Below are positions 10,573-22,904 of a stretch of DNA of 64,000 nt, one piece after another. This DNA is from Toxorhynchites rutilus septentrionalis. Lineage: Eukaryota; Arthropoda; Insecta; Diptera; Culicidae. The stretch's first letter is position 1. Every line of letters starts with the position of its first letter. The stretch spans positions 93,184,575 to 93,248,574 of the forward strand of contig NC_073746.1 in assembly GCF_029784135.1 (NCBI RefSeq). Reading direction: 5' to 3'. The translations under genes were made by a program, and so were the position numbers. The notes below the pieces were generated by a model. That model was not told the DNA's origin, did no database searches, and worked only from the letters and a program-made list of their open reading frames with translations.

Positions 10573-12087
10573 CACAGGAGGGTTGTGTCCGAGACACGAC
10601 CGCATAGTTGACGTAGGATTCCGTTAGGCTATCTGTTGATTTTGGATATCTGTGAAGAATTACATCGTTAAACTCTTTGATAATGATTTGGTGACCCTGA
10701 AAAGGGCCGTTATGTTTAGTTGTTGGGTATTGTTTGTTCACTCCACCAGTGTTTACCGAGTGGTGATGACAGGAAGATGGTAAACAGACGTTGGATGGTG
10801 CGAATCCGATAAAAGATACCGAAGTGGAACGATTTTGAGAAAACTGCCCTCTGTGATCCTAGACAGGATGCCTCCTGTGTTATGTATGGATGACATCAAG
10901 AAAAAAACTCACCAATGTAAATAATAAATAATTACCAATACCGAACACAATTATCAATTTTTCTCATCAGTATAAACATGTTACTTTAACCCTCTACCGC
11001 TCAAGCCCGCCTTTAGACGGGCTTCGCGGATTCTCTTGTCAAATTATTCTGACATTATTTTCAATGTTCACCCCCACTAGAACGTCTTTAGAATATTTTC
11101 ATCTATCACACATACACATTGCTCATATGCTGGCAGCTTTCTGCTAGAAGTATTTTATGTTGAAAGTCGGAAATTGGAATAAAAGTGGAGTAGGTTTTTT
11201 TTTAGATAAATAAAAAACTTGGGCGGTAGAGGGTTAATATAGAGAAAACATATTTGAAATGGAAAAGGTAATTTTCTTTTATTATTTATACTTTCTGAGT
11301 GTTTATTTAACCCAATGCGAGTTTTAATTGGACTAACAACACCTAATTATATACGTAGAGCAGGAAATAAAATTTCTAATATTTCTTCATTTTCGTATTT
11401 CGTATATTTTTCTTGCCGTATAAACTTTTCTTGGGTGAAAATGAACACAACAAAACAGACAGTTTAAACCAAACGACCCGTTCTCAAGCGGGAAGACACC
11501 CTGGTTTTTATTTATGAAAATTTAAATAAATCGTTTCATATATCAAGTCATTTTTAACACAACTGCTACCATATACAATTCTGCATTTACGCTTGTGCTA
11601 AATTTTTCACAATGCAATGCGGTCATTGATATGACATTTCACGAAGCAACCAACATTAAAGTTTCAATTTTAAGTTCTATTTGCTAGAATTAATCGTATC
11701 ACTCAACTTACTTGCAATATAAAAATGCCCTCGACTTGCATGTATTTGCAATGCCGATTTCCCCCAGGCAGCTTGGTTTTGATGCCTCTGTTAGGGACCC
11801 GCCGCATGTGTCGTCAATTTCGACCAATCAGAAGTGGGTATTTCTGTTAGGATAGGGGTTAAAAATTTTCAATTGTTCGATAGTTAGTTTCATGACATAT
11901 ATTTTTTTCTTCAATACAAAAAATTGTTATGGAGTGCCGAAATCGATTGACGCAAAAATTTCATCAATCCATCGTGAAATGACTGAGCAATAGGCGTTTG
12001 AAATTGGACAATTTTCACTATGTGCTCGATTGGCGATTTTCAATTTGTACCCCAATATGTTCCCGAAAGACGTAATCCTACGTCAAA
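10573..12087 (+). mobile_element. Dispersed repeat family T1, copy 1
   Basis: The sequence from AAAAAGTCACAGGAGGG to GACGTAATCCTACGTC recurs at 22905-24897 in the same orientation with high similarity. Here it interrupts the inverted pogo-like relative: the flanks 10570 and 12088 correspond to adjacent positions of the intact copy, so the boundaries are well defined. A small hairpin (TTGTGTC-CGA-GACACGA) lies near the left end and a near-palindrome, GACGTAATCCTACGTC, at the right end. There is no coding capacity, so it is non-autonomous. I cannot assign it to a named superfamily. Confidence 0.75.
10990..11233. mobile_element. TTAA-flanked miniature element (piggyBac-like), 244 bp
   Basis: Inverted ends CCCTCTACCGCTCAAG and, on the other side, the complement of CCCTCTACCGCCCAAG (15 of 16 identical) are each flanked by TTAA (10986-10989, 11234-11237). 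TTAA duplication is the signature of piggyBac-type transposition. It sits inside T1 copy 1. The interior includes a short fold-back, AAGCCCGCCTTTAGACGGGCTT, split by its loop. Confidence 0.75.
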
Positions 12088-12480
12088 AATCTTTCTACGC
12101 ATATGTTAGAGTTTCAACAATGACAGAGTTATAGAACTTTTTTTCTGTTTCGGACTCTGTTGCCTCAAACTAGCAACAGACCTCAAACTACATTCAGAGG
12201 CACGCTACGGAAGACGATTCTGTTGCTCCCACTTGAAAGATGTAAAAAATAGTACATGATATAGTAGTGGAACATCTAAATTAAAGGATTTAAATAACAT
12301 TTCGGAAGTGAAAACTCAAAAGTCAGTAATCTTTAATGTGTAATTATTACTTCTATTCTAAAAATTCATATTGTATTGATTGTTTCTATCAATTAAATTC
12401 AAGATCTGTAATCGATCTACAATTTGTTCTTTGATACCCAACTTCTATATTTCTTGGAATAGTAGCAGACCAAAAATAGT

Positions 12481-13317
12481 TTTTTTCAGATACAGCAGTC
12501 GACCTGTTCAAAATTCTTCAAACTATACTGCAAAGTGCAACTTGTTTTGTTCAGAGTTAAAATCCAGTACTAAATGCCAACTAAAGGCGAATAATGCATT
12601 ATGGTGAAGATTTCTCTGAAAGTTAGAGCCACTTGTTTTGCCATTGCACATTCACACTTTAGTTAGTTATCTGGTTAAGTAGTTAAAATAGATTAAATAT
12701 CTAATAAATATATTTAAACCTAACCGAATAAAATTAAAATATGAATAGGAAAATAAGAATTACATATTTTTTGGAAAAATATTATTATTTCAGTAATGAC
12801 TCCAAATCAGAAAACGTGTCACGTTTTTCATGAAATAGTTCAAACGTAAATAATTATTTTGGATCTCAACGGATTTTGATGGTTGACGGTGATTCCAATG
12901 GAATCCGAAATTCTCAAAAAAAAATCGGTACGTTATATTTACGGTTCCCTAAGCCATAAATGATCAAAAATAAGGAACATTGGAAGAATGCACAATTTCC
13001 TTCTACGGACAATGTGAATAGAGAAAATATTGCTATCTTAGCTTCGATGTATTCCATTTATTGAGTATAAACAAACAATTCGCGATTTCAAATTCAAGTA
13101 TTCACAATTCATCAGTCATCTAACTAGTGACTGGACGGCAACAAGGCATTCGAAATGACCTTTCTCAAGACCAAGTGTTTAGTTTAGTTTTCCAAACTGG
13201 TCTTTTTCAAGGTTAGAGGTGTGGTGTTGAACAACTTTTTTTCGCTACAGAATGCATCTTCAAAGTACGCAATGGGCAAACATAGTGTAGAGCAAAATCA
13301 AAGTTGCGAACAATCAA
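12481..13317. other. AT-rich DNA, nothing recognised
   Basis: No coding, repeat or structural signal is supported. ORFs here are short and chance-like. Confidence 0.3.
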
Positions 13318-13324
13318 CAGTACG

Positions 13325-14085
13325 GTAACACGGGGTGAGTTGGACCACCCCTAAATCTAAAAAAAGTACGGCTCAACTTGGATTTTTTATATTGTCATTT
13401 CCTTCTATTGTTGAACTTTGAACTTTGGTAAAACTAGAGGGAAGCGGCAGCATGAACACAGCAAGCACTTTTATTGTCAGAAAATGTGAACTTTTCGATC
13501 GTGGTTTTAAGGTTTTTATCGCAGATTAAACAAACTTTTCGTGTATTGTGCAGTAAAGCTCTGTTCGCCTACAGAGGAGGAGCAATTTAATGCAGCGAAA
13601 CTGTACGTTTGATAACAATGAATGAAATTAATTGCATTTATATTTTTGCATGTTGTGTGGTGTGACATAAACACGTTTCTGCGGGGTGAATTGGTCATAC
13701 AGGTTTGAGGCTTTTCTTTGGTCTAATCGATTCCAGACGCCGCTGAATTGCAAAAGAAAGGATGGGCAGACAACGTTGGAAGAAGGGAGCGCTTGGAAGA
13801 GCAACACAGGCCATCAAGAACGGATTTTCTGAACTGAACCAAATAACCCCATAGACGGTCCAAATCACCCCGCATCAAATTTTTATGTCCAAAAATCATA
13901 TCTTTTATTTTATAATATATTTGGTAATTTTAAGCTTGATATAATGATTAAACATTATTGATTGAGAGAAAACAAGTGTAGGTTAGTGTACAATGTGACA
14001 TTTTTTATTTAGACCGTATTGGTTTGGAGATATCAGGCGATTTGCTTAGGGGGTCCAAATTCCTCACATATCCCCTACATGTTAA
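13325..14085 (+). mobile_element. Degraded pogo-like element with HTH remnant
   Basis: The motif GGGGTGAGTTGGAC near 13334 recurs as GGGGTGAATTGGTC near 13683 and inverted near 13862 (GTCCAAATCACCCC) and 14047. Between these, 13765-13842 reads GRQRWKKGALGRATQAIKN followed by GFSELNQ, resembling the helix-turn-helix at the start of pogo/Tigger transposases. The catalytic domain is absent and exact ends cannot be fixed. A similar motif (GGGTAAGTTGGAC) occurs alone near 40700. Confidence 0.45.
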
Positions 14086-14860
14086 TGCTTAAACATTGCA
14101 TCGCGTAACGTTCGTGCTTCTCACTCAGAGAAAGCATTCTTTTATTGGCCCTTGTCGTTACTATCAAATATTTGTATTTGTTATATAATTAAACAGCTTC
14201 AAGGTTTGTTCTCGCCGGCAATAATTTCGTAGTTGCAAGTTAACAATACGGTCGTATCTTGGACATCACTCTTTTCTAATTTTATTTTTTTTTTGCGGAA
14301 CGCTACACCATGACTAACACGTGTTCATACACAATTTTTATTTTAAAAGTATGCTGAATGAACAACACGAATTAGATTAATGAACACCTGTTCGTCAACA
14401 TATGAGAAATGTCTTTTTTACGAATTTTCACTTTTGTTAAACTTTTTGTCATAATAATAATTAAACATAATTAGGCGGGTAGAAGTTATTCATTCATTAA
14501 TCTAGGGCCTTGAAGAAACATTTGATTGATGGCATTGATTGGTCCATGCGATCGGAAGATGCATACAGATTGTATTCATAAAAATTTGACATAAATCGGT
14601 TCAGAAGAGCTTGAGATATCGAATTCTAAAGAAAAATTAGTTTCGAGAAAAAACGCGTTTAAAATCAATTGTTATGACTCAATTAAATTAGATACCGCAT
14701 CACTGAAATGGCGGTAAAAGTTCGTTTTTACTCATTTTATTTTCATGTTTTTGGTACATTGTCTATATTATTATTGTATTTCTCTACAATGAAACCATTC
14801 AACAATTTTCTGTATCATTTTTTCCAGAATGCTTTCATAATGTACTGTATTCTATCGGTA
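14086..14860. other. AT-rich DNA, nothing recognised
   Basis: A 95-codon ORF at 14708-14995 is hydrophobic, but this follows from the AT-rich, T-rich sequence and there is no family motif. It overlaps the start of an inverted repeat fragment. Confidence 0.3.
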
Positions 14861-16000
14861 TCAATATCAATATTGAGAGGGTTGCAAAAAAAATACACAG
14901 CGGTATTTGTAGCGGCGACCTTTTTGGATTTATGTTTGCTCACAACGCAGTTCGATCTCCAAATCATGTCCATTTATTTTATACAGATAATATGATATCA
15001 GCCATACTGTAACGGCGGCCAAATTGCAAACAAAAAAAGATTTTTCCGAACTTCCAGATCGGGTTACCCTCTTAATCTAACTGAAAGTTTTAGATGGTGT
15101 TTCACCCAAGAACTCATGATTTCAATTTTAGTTTACTCAAACACAAAACATTATTTTATTTTGAAAATTTCACATTATGTAGAGTCAAATATAGTCTTTC
15201 AAATGCCATTTTTTTATGTTTACCCTAGAAAGAACGACAAACAACTGAAGAGGGTGTATTTTTAGGGACCAAATATCAATAGCTTTGAGTAGAGTTGAAT
15301 ATTGACAAATTCTGCATCGCAAAATGTTTGTTGTAAGCTCCAAAAAGCTTTTGAAGATGTTTTGCATGTAAAATTTGAAATATGAAAGGTACCGCAAAAA
15401 ATCATTTTTTTCGTGGTGATTTCAACGCAACATAGAAAAAAAGATATGAAAAAAAACCCTGCTCTACAAGGCTGCTTTAAATAACTGTAATATTTTTGAA
15501 CTATAATTACCTCTATCTATAAAGAAAAGAAAGTTAGATTTTTTATTTCATCGAAAGTTTTAGTCGCCCTATTTTTGACAACATAAAAATAAGCTCTCTC
15601 TCATATGTAACAACTTTGTGAAAGACACTTTTTGTGTAGAGAATAACTGTCGAGCTCTAGATGCAAATTTCCACTTAAAGACGTTTCCTGGACCATTGTA
15701 CATTGGGTAGTGACATTTTGGATTTGCATTTTTTTATAAATAACTGTGTTCTACTAGTCAGGCATTTTATCGGACAATCGACCCTTTCATTTGATAACCA
15801 AATCGATGGGAAAATGAGAAGATAGGTAGTCCACCATTTTGTACTGGTCGTTATCTTGGATATTCAAGATCATGGAATACGCAGTTTTATAACGACAGCA
15901 AAAATGAAGGCGTGTTCTAAATTTTACATCAGTCGGACAATAGGTCAACATACAATCATACAAACATACATACAAACAGGTCAAACTGAATAAAACCGTA
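14861..16000 (-). repeat. Inverted fragments of the pogo-like element's interior
   Basis: Blocks at about 14870-14960, 15715-15830 and 15870-15960 are inverted matches to about 9400-9480, one 118-bp unit, and 9240-9330 respectively. The first and third keep the order expected of one long inverted copy. It may be a continuation of the inverted copy starting near 10368, with intervening insertions. Confidence 0.5.
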
Positions 16001-17150
16001 AAAAAACAAAAACACTGTTCCTTGTATGTTTTTTTTCCGTTCACCAATCCTTCCTTGTGTGTCTCTTTTTAGTTTTTATATAAAAATAAATGGAGTCCAA
16101 CTTCAGGAAACTCAAAAAAAAATCTCTTCGAGATAGGAATGAGCGAAGGGATGAAAAAAGATCAAGTTTCCGATTTTCCTTCAAAATATTTTAATTTTTG
16201 ACGTTAGACTACGTCTAACTGGAGTATATGGGAGGTAAAATGAACACTTAAACACAGAACACGTAAGGAAAGGAGAATTTCGAATGCTTATACTGCCGGT
16301 ATACGCATAGTTGTCCCATGTTACTTTTTGACAATTTTCACTTTTCTTCATAAAACGATGTTTTATGCATAATCTTTCGGAAAAACACCAAAAAGCCTAT
16401 TTGATAATAACCTTTTTTGTTTTAAATCACATCAGGATTCATAATTTGTGGCTAAAAATGATTGTTTACATACAAAAATTCGAAGTTTCGAAAATTCCTA
16501 AAAATTCGATGTTCCACAAAATTCGTCAAAAATAGTTTTACCATCTTGGGCCCATTTTTTAAATTTTCTGCATGACTTCTATTTTGTATGAAAAAATTTA
16601 AAAAAAATTAAAAAATATGTATTTTGGATATTGCAAATTGAATTTTTATTTTGTAAATAAAAAAAGAGTATCAAATTTTTTTCGCAATGTACTTTTTTTT
16701 CATATTCAACCATCAATACTCTATAACTCTTTCTAAGACACTATTTCGGTACGACTCATAGTTTTTGAGATATCAATTATCAAAGGTTTGTCTTACTAAA
16801 ATCGATACGCCCTTTTCAAAAGTTACGCTTGAGTCAAAAAATTCCCAATTGCTGTGAAAAACTCATATTTCCTCTAACCCAAACGGAATACACACTTTCA
16901 TTCGAATCAAAAATACTCATGTTTTGTCATTTGTCGATTTCATTTGGAATTACTCCATGTTGTTATTCTAGGCATAACTGTTCCACCACGTATTTTTGAA
17001 CCGTAATCAAACTTGATTGATTCAAGTGAGAGGAACTCTTCACATTTCATTAAACAATAGTTTACTGTTTATAAAAAAATCGGTGTATTGCATAACTGAG
17101 ATGCTTAAAGCTTCTGGTAGACAAATATGCTACAAAACATTGATTGCGGT
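16001..17150. other. AT-rich DNA with one GACGT-type near-palindrome
   Basis: No gene is seen. GACGTTAGACTACGTC at 16200-16215 resembles the end motif of the T and T1 repeats. The rest has long A/T runs without recognised structure. Confidence 0.35.
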
Positions 17151-17156
17151 TTTCTC

Positions 17157-17300
17157 ATGTCCACGCTTGTCCACGGTGAGAGGGGAGGGGGTATAGGTAA
17201 TGTCCACGTGGACACGTTAATTTTTTTTTTTTGTCAAAAATACATTCACATCTATAATCAAAAACAAAATTCTTTGCTCTGCATTTCCAAAAAAAAAATC
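17157..17300 (+). repeat. GTCCACGTGGAC repeat family, copy 1
   Basis: It contains TGTCCACGCTTGTCCACGG, a G-rich stretch, GTATAGG and then the perfect 12-bp palindrome GTCCACGTGGAC (17202-17213), followed by a T run. The same blocks recur at 19681-19880, so this is a dispersed repeat. I do not recognise its class. Confidence 0.55.
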
Positions 17301-19680
17301 AAAGTGTACAACCCTGAGTAATATCTATGTTTGTCAATGAATGATCTTGATTGAAAAAGATGATATAAGATACTGGATGGGAAACAGAGAAATGGAGCGA
17401 GTTACTGGACATAAGTTGTATCGGGAGCTGATTTTTACTGAAAAATTATGTTAAATAATGTTTGTTAGCTAGTATTTAAGCATTGGAAATGTAAGACATT
17501 GTTTTCTTAGTTGCGGGTGGTGGGGTTTGTAGCAGCAATGCTCTCCTTCATTGAAATGTAGAATTTTTTTAATACGCTTCTATTGGTTTGTTTAGAAATT
17601 TTGTGTCGTCATTGATGACAACCAGATTGAGATGTCGCTCAAGCATAATCCCAGGTACACTACATGTGAATTAACATATCTGTTATCATGAAATCATAAA
17701 CATCTGTTAACACGTTCGTCACCCACACGACGTTTTTGAGTTTCTTGTGAGGTCCAACTTGCGGATAAATTATCAAATGGAGATCAAAATCAGTTTATAT
17801 TTTTTTTATCGTTTCGTTTATTTTTACAGGCTCAGTTACATAAGTTTAAGGGAGCCAAACTCCTGACTGTATTGTTACAAGTGTATATAAACATTTTTTC
17901 TTAATTCTAATGTTAATGGTGTAGAAAACCGATTACTCGCGGTCTAATCGAGTTTAGAAGGGTGACATATTTTCTTCAGGAAAAGGAAGGGATAAAAGGA
18001 TATGTTGACAATGTTCACTCTCACATTCACACTCACATTCATTACACTCAATTCTTAAACCTATCTTATATCTAATATGTATTTACATTTCACCTTTTCA
18101 AAATCAGATTGTAGACAATATTTACATGAACTAGCAATATTTTCTTTAATTTAAAGACAAATTGACAACAATAACAAATACAAAAGTTATATCCATATAG
18201 GATTTCGCAAAAAACTCCAGTACGAACCATCTGTACTATGAATTAATTAAAAGTATGGTATAAACATTGTAATAATATAGTTATAATTTTTTGAATTTTC
18301 TTCATAACACTTTTCCCTGTAACGATTAGGTTCCTATTCTATGAAATTCCTTTTGAAATTCCTATTCCTAATTTGAACGAGAAAAGTGTCACCCATATCT
18401 GGGTGACGGGACGACGAAAGTGTTAAAGCTTGGTTACGTAAAACACTACAATGTATGGGTTGTTTGACCAAAACACACCTACTTAATGGATCGCATCTGC
18501 GAGTCGTTTTATAAACGCAATGAAAACACGCCGTTTTACTAAAAAATCTAGTGATCGGTGAAAGATCAAACAGTTTACAACAATGTTGGAAAAAAAAATT
18601 GGCTCTGTGGCTGATTGGAAAGAAATTCTTCATTATGAGCATCTACCAAGTCGATAAATTCAACTAGAGGCGAATGAACTTCGAAGTTTACGGCCTCTTA
18701 AAGCCAAAAAGAAGCAGAAGATAAATTCAAACAAATACTGCTCGCAATTGAATGAGTCAAAGTCAGCGATTCAGAACAATTGTCCACGATCAGCCAATAT
18801 GATAGGCCTCGTGTTCCACATGCACAATTCCAAACTTCATGTCTCTTTGATAATTCTAACTGTTTGAAAACAATAAAACACCTTGTCCAGTTTTTTTGGC
18901 AAGATAACAAAAAAGTCTTTGGAGGATGGAATGTTCATGTTGTGTGAATGACGTAAAATTGTGAAACAAAATGGTAGTCTCCAGACACTACCCAGTTAAC
19001 GTGGAATTATGTCATTGATGCTCAGACGATCTATGTCCGAGCGAACAATTCGTAAAATATTTTGCAATAGTAAACTAATCATAATGGATTAAAGAATTGG
19101 CTAAGTGAACGGCATCAGAAACAGACCACTGACTAACGTTTATGAGTTTGAGCGACTTTTCGGGCAATTCGACAATTCAACGAGCCAAAACTTCACAAAA
19201 CAACACAACCTTTTTATAGAATGAACAGAGTTATGATATCCATATCAGCTTCAGCTTCAGATTCAGCTTTTCTTACACAAAATCCAATAATAATTTTTGA
19301 CCGAATGATTTCATTGTCTGGTTTATTTTGTATTTGAAATATAATTATTTAACATAGCACGGTCTCACGTCGTTTTCTAACAAGAAATGCCCGAAATTAG
19401 ATTCACAACTACAAAACGGTCAATTGGGATTTAATGTAGTAAACAGTCTTATCTGATGTATAAAATGGACGTGTCCTCCGAAAACTCTTCTTATGATAGC
19501 GAGTAACATTAAGTAGACTGTTGTCTAAATAAATTTCTTAAATTTAAAATTCTTAAATTTCTTAAAGTTAAATCCTTTGTTTAGTATTAATAAAAACATG
19601 AAAAAGAAAATAGAAACATGTTGAAAATCAAATTTAAGACCAATTCAATCGTTTTCTTGATCTAAATAAAATGGAGGAAA
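17301..19680. other. AT-rich DNA without recognised genes
   Basis: A perfect 8-bp hairpin (GTCACCCA-TATC-TGGGTGAC) is at 18388-18407. The block ACCGATTACTCGCGG at 17928-17942 is a fragment of the repeat found at 33 and 44 kb. A loosely repetitive CACATTCACTCT-type run lies near 18018-18052. ORFs on the minus strand at 18334-18910 have no family motif. Confidence 0.35.
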
Positions 19681-19960
19681 GTCCACGTGGACAACTGGGG
19701 GAGGGGTATAGGAAATGTCCACGCTTGTCCACGGAGGGAAAGGGGGGTGTCTGAAATCGTACTTTTTCTGTCCACGTGGTATGTGGACAGTCCCTTGCTG
19801 CGATATTTGCAGAATTATTGTTTTTGGCATTTTTTTGAAATCGATGGAAAAAAATTTAAATATTTTTTTTCTCCAAAGCAATAATTTAAAATTATATAGA
19901 ATTTATTGTAATTTTCAACACTGTCTTTCGATTTGCGGTGTGATCATTATTCGTTGAATT
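19681..19960 (+). repeat. GTCCACGTGGAC repeat family, copy 2
   Basis: The palindrome GTCCACGTGGAC begins the copy (19681-19692). It is followed by GGGGGAGGGGTATAGGAAAT, TGTCCACGCTTGTCCACGG and later CTGTCCACGTGGTATGTGG. Block order differs from copy 1, where the palindrome follows the G-rich stretch, which suggests a tandem unit cut at different points. The short ORFs here are a by-product of the repeat. Confidence 0.55.
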
Positions 19961-20229
19961 ATTCATCATCAAATATGAAGGGGAAACAAAAATATATTTA
20001 TATGGGAAAGTCCTACAAGAACGTTACAGGCATCAAATGAAAGCTAAGGTTAATTAGATTTACTATTGACTTAGCTGGCAAAAAAAGGTGTTTCCCAACA
20101 AAATCTTTGAAAAACAGAAAAAAATCGGGTTTTTATTTCTTCCCCAATATTTTGTCAACTGCATCTACACACACCAAAATAAAATTTTGTTCATAAAATA
20201 TCACAAAACATGAAAGTTGAGGCTTTAAA
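19961..20229. other. AT-rich DNA, nothing recognised
   Basis: No supported feature; this is spacer between a repeat and the transposase relic. Confidence 0.3.
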
Positions 20230-20630
20230 ATAATGTATATCGAGCGAAACGGCGAATGCTTTGGAATCCTACATCCAAAAAGCGAAGAAGAGGACTGGAT
20301 TAAAATGTTTTAAGGCACGGATTGTTCCGGACCGGACTGCAAAGCAGGATTTGGAGGCAAAGAAGCGCCCGAGGAAACTGTTTTAAAATAAGTTAACAAC
20401 ATATATTCGTGGTTCTGGATGACGAATCGTGCTGTCTGATAGTTTTTTTTTTATCAAATTCTTGGGCAGAAATTTATACCTCGGTTAACCGGAAGAGTAC
20501 ATCGGAAGAATGTAAAATCAAAAAGAGATAAAAAGCAAAAATCTGGCAGGTATTTTTCAGTTGTGGACTCGATATTTATGGAACCATGTACCGGCAAATG
20601 TATCAGTAGGAGTCTCTACGGAAGATAGAC
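20230..20630 (+). pseudogene. IS630-Tc1-mariner transposase relic
   Basis: Reading frames here contain KKRTGLKCFKARIVPDRTAK and then, after a frameshift, an LDDES-like block resembling the first catalytic aspartate region, followed by more shifted and stop-broken fragments to about 20620. KTGLKCFK-type sequence before an LDDES block is seen in mosquito members of this superfamily. The C-terminal catalytic residue is not identifiable. This is a heavily decayed copy; the exact subfamily cannot be stated. Confidence 0.5.
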
Positions 20631-21420
20631 CGCTTTTTTCGGATCCGCATCAGGTAGATTGTCTCTTCTAGCCGTACTTTGCAAGCTGTCAGTGTTCAAA
20701 TTCCACCACAAAAGTGATGAATCCGGTGAGACATAATGAATAAATGCAGTTGAACTGAAGGAATTCAAGCGGGAATGGAATTTAGCAGTCAAACAAGAGG
20801 GAAAATAAATCGAGCGATGTTCTATTGTAAGAAGGAAATCAGAAACAACGACAATCATAACACCTACTAACACAACAACAAATTTTTCGTGTCTGGATTT
20901 TCAGGTAACAACCTTTATTACTTCATCATTATTGTAAATAGTTATAACTTAAAATATTTACAGGAAATTAACTTGAAAAAAATATTTTTTATCCAATAAC
21001 TCAAATGTTGATCAGATACCATTATCGAAGTCCTCAACTTCATCTATTTATATGATCTTCAACATTATAATCTTTTGAAATTATAGTCACATATTTCAAA
21101 CGAAAAATGACCAGTGTTTCAAGCCTCAAATACAACATTGTAACAACTATTACTAAATGTTATTATTTATATTAATTGTTTCGAAAATGTTCGGTATAGA
21201 TATTTTTCCATCACTGTATATATGAATTAAAACTTGAAAAAGATAATCTTCAAAAACAAAACAATAGTATTGATCTATTACCTTTTCAACTCGTTGATAT
21301 GAATATTTTCCAAATTTGTAATATTTCCACTCAATTCCAACATTGTCAAATTTCATAGGGTCTAATAAGTATCCCTATGAATTCTCGAGAAAGCAACATT
21401 TTACATACACGTCACATCAA
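20631..21420. other. AT-rich DNA, nothing recognised
   Basis: No ORF with a motif and no repeat shared with the rest of the window was seen. Confidence 0.3.
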
Positions 21421-22340
21421 TCACTATCTACTTTTCAGAACTTTTTTCCCTTTTCGTCGGCCCCCAGCAACCAATCAATATTTGCATTTTCCACCGAGTG
21501 GAGGACGATGATGATTGGCGACAACACTCGCATTCGTCGTCGTCGTCAACCGATTCACACTCTTCTTTCTGACGGACCCCTTTCCCGGTCCGGTCGAGGT
21601 GCAATGGTGAATCGTCAGTTTCTCGGTAATTCGAAAGATGCAGATAATCCCTTCGGAGCCTGTTCGCATGACTTGACTACGGATCGACAGTGATAGAAGT
21701 CCATGCAAGCATAGATCTTCAACCCGATCCATCCCAATTCCATTCCTCGCCCAACAAAACACATTGACCGTCACAGCAGAGTGAGAGAGGAGAGATAGAA
21801 AGCGATGAAATAAATCGCAAGAAAAGGTTACACTCAAGCAGCTCTGGTGTCTCGAGATGAGAAATTGCTTTCATCATCGACTGCTGATGACATTTTTCTC
21901 GATACTGCTTATCTTTTCTCCCCGCTTTTTTTTAATTAGTCGACTAATTGCAATGTTTTCGCCCTCCCTCGTGTGCACCTCTCCTCTCCGCCGGCTCATC
22001 TCCACAGGGGGAAGCTGTGTGAAGCTTTTGTCCCACTTCGCTCCTTCCGAAGTTGACAATTTGATCGACAAAACAGTACTTTCCCGATAGATCTCTTGTT
22101 GGTTCTGGTTTGGGAGAAATCGAGGGGTACAGCTTCACCCAAGCGAGGATCCTTTATTCCGTTAACAGTTTTCTGATTTTGAAGGAACCTTCAGATTGTG
22201 TGCACACTTCAAGAGTGGACCGAGAACAAAGCACTGCTTTTTAGCTCTTATATTGGGAGATGATATTTGTTTGCAACCGCAACGGACCGGTCCGTGTTCG
22301 GGTTCTTCCTTTCGGTCTGTGAATGACGAAATGGAAAGTA
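21420..22340. other. GC-richer low-copy island, no gene supported
   Basis: Composition shifts towards GC, and no repeat family of the window occurs here. A run of CGT trinucleotides lies near 21535-21549. Overlapping ORFs of up to 120 codons on both strands lack motifs and consistent splice sites. Regulatory or untranslated-exon DNA is possible, but this is inference from composition only. Confidence 0.35.
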
Positions 22341-22904
22341 CTGAGCGAAGCTGTAATTAGCCTTTGCAGTGATTCTTATGGGTGGATGCAGATGTTTGGT
22401 TTTTATTTTCTGTGATGGGAGACAATTTTTGGAAGATCGTTCTTCGAATCAACACATCAATTCCAGGAACGTCCATTGTATGAAATGTACAGTACTAATC
22501 CATGATAAACGATATTCAAGTACCGTTTTGTCTAAAATTCCGAACTCTTAAGCTTTGTTTGCCATTAAACAGTGTCACTACTAAAAATAGTCCTTTTTCG
22601 CAAAATTAATGCGGTTTTTGGATACAATAGAGCCATTTCTTTCATTTTTCCACCATAAAATTTATATACAAATACATATTCATAAGTCGGGACTTTATTC
22701 GCACCTTCTCCCGACTCATGTTCAATCACTGTTCGTTAGATGCGCTACTCTTTAACTGACTGTGCCTGTAAAAATAAACGATTGATAAAAAAACATATTC
22801 ATGGTGAAAAACTAAAAATATGTTTGATTACATTTGTCTCAAATTCCGAACTCCAAAAATGCAATTTTAAAAAAAATCATAACTTTTGATCTACTTATTT
22901 TTTT
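22341..22904. other. AT-rich DNA with short dispersed-repeat fragments
   Basis: The block AAATTCCGAACTC occurs twice (about 22532 and 22846), with a related inverted block near 30390-30410, so it belongs to a dispersed repeat. Nothing coding is visible. Confidence 0.35.

Larger units (their letters stand above)
10300..12480 (-). repeat. Inverted, divergent relative of the pogo-like element, interrupted
   Basis: Positions 10440-10570 are an inverted copy of 10083-10200, and 12088-12480 are an inverted copy of about 9705-10100. Between these two matching blocks lies a repeat of 1.5 kb, so the related copy was split by insertion. Its outer end near 10368-10382 reads GTATATAATCGAATC, matching the variant element end seen at 9504. 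The two arms face each other across a short spacer, making a large imperfect fold-back. Confidence 0.65.

Noticed and set aside
14708..14995. Small membrane protein (hydrophobic 95-codon ORF)
   Set aside because: Hydrophobicity follows from T-rich sequence; the region overlaps an inverted transposon fragment and has no start context, homologue or conservation evidence.
18334..18910. Possible conserved gene fragment on the minus strand
   Set aside because: Two short ORFs in different frames without family motifs; more likely an old unrecognised repeat.
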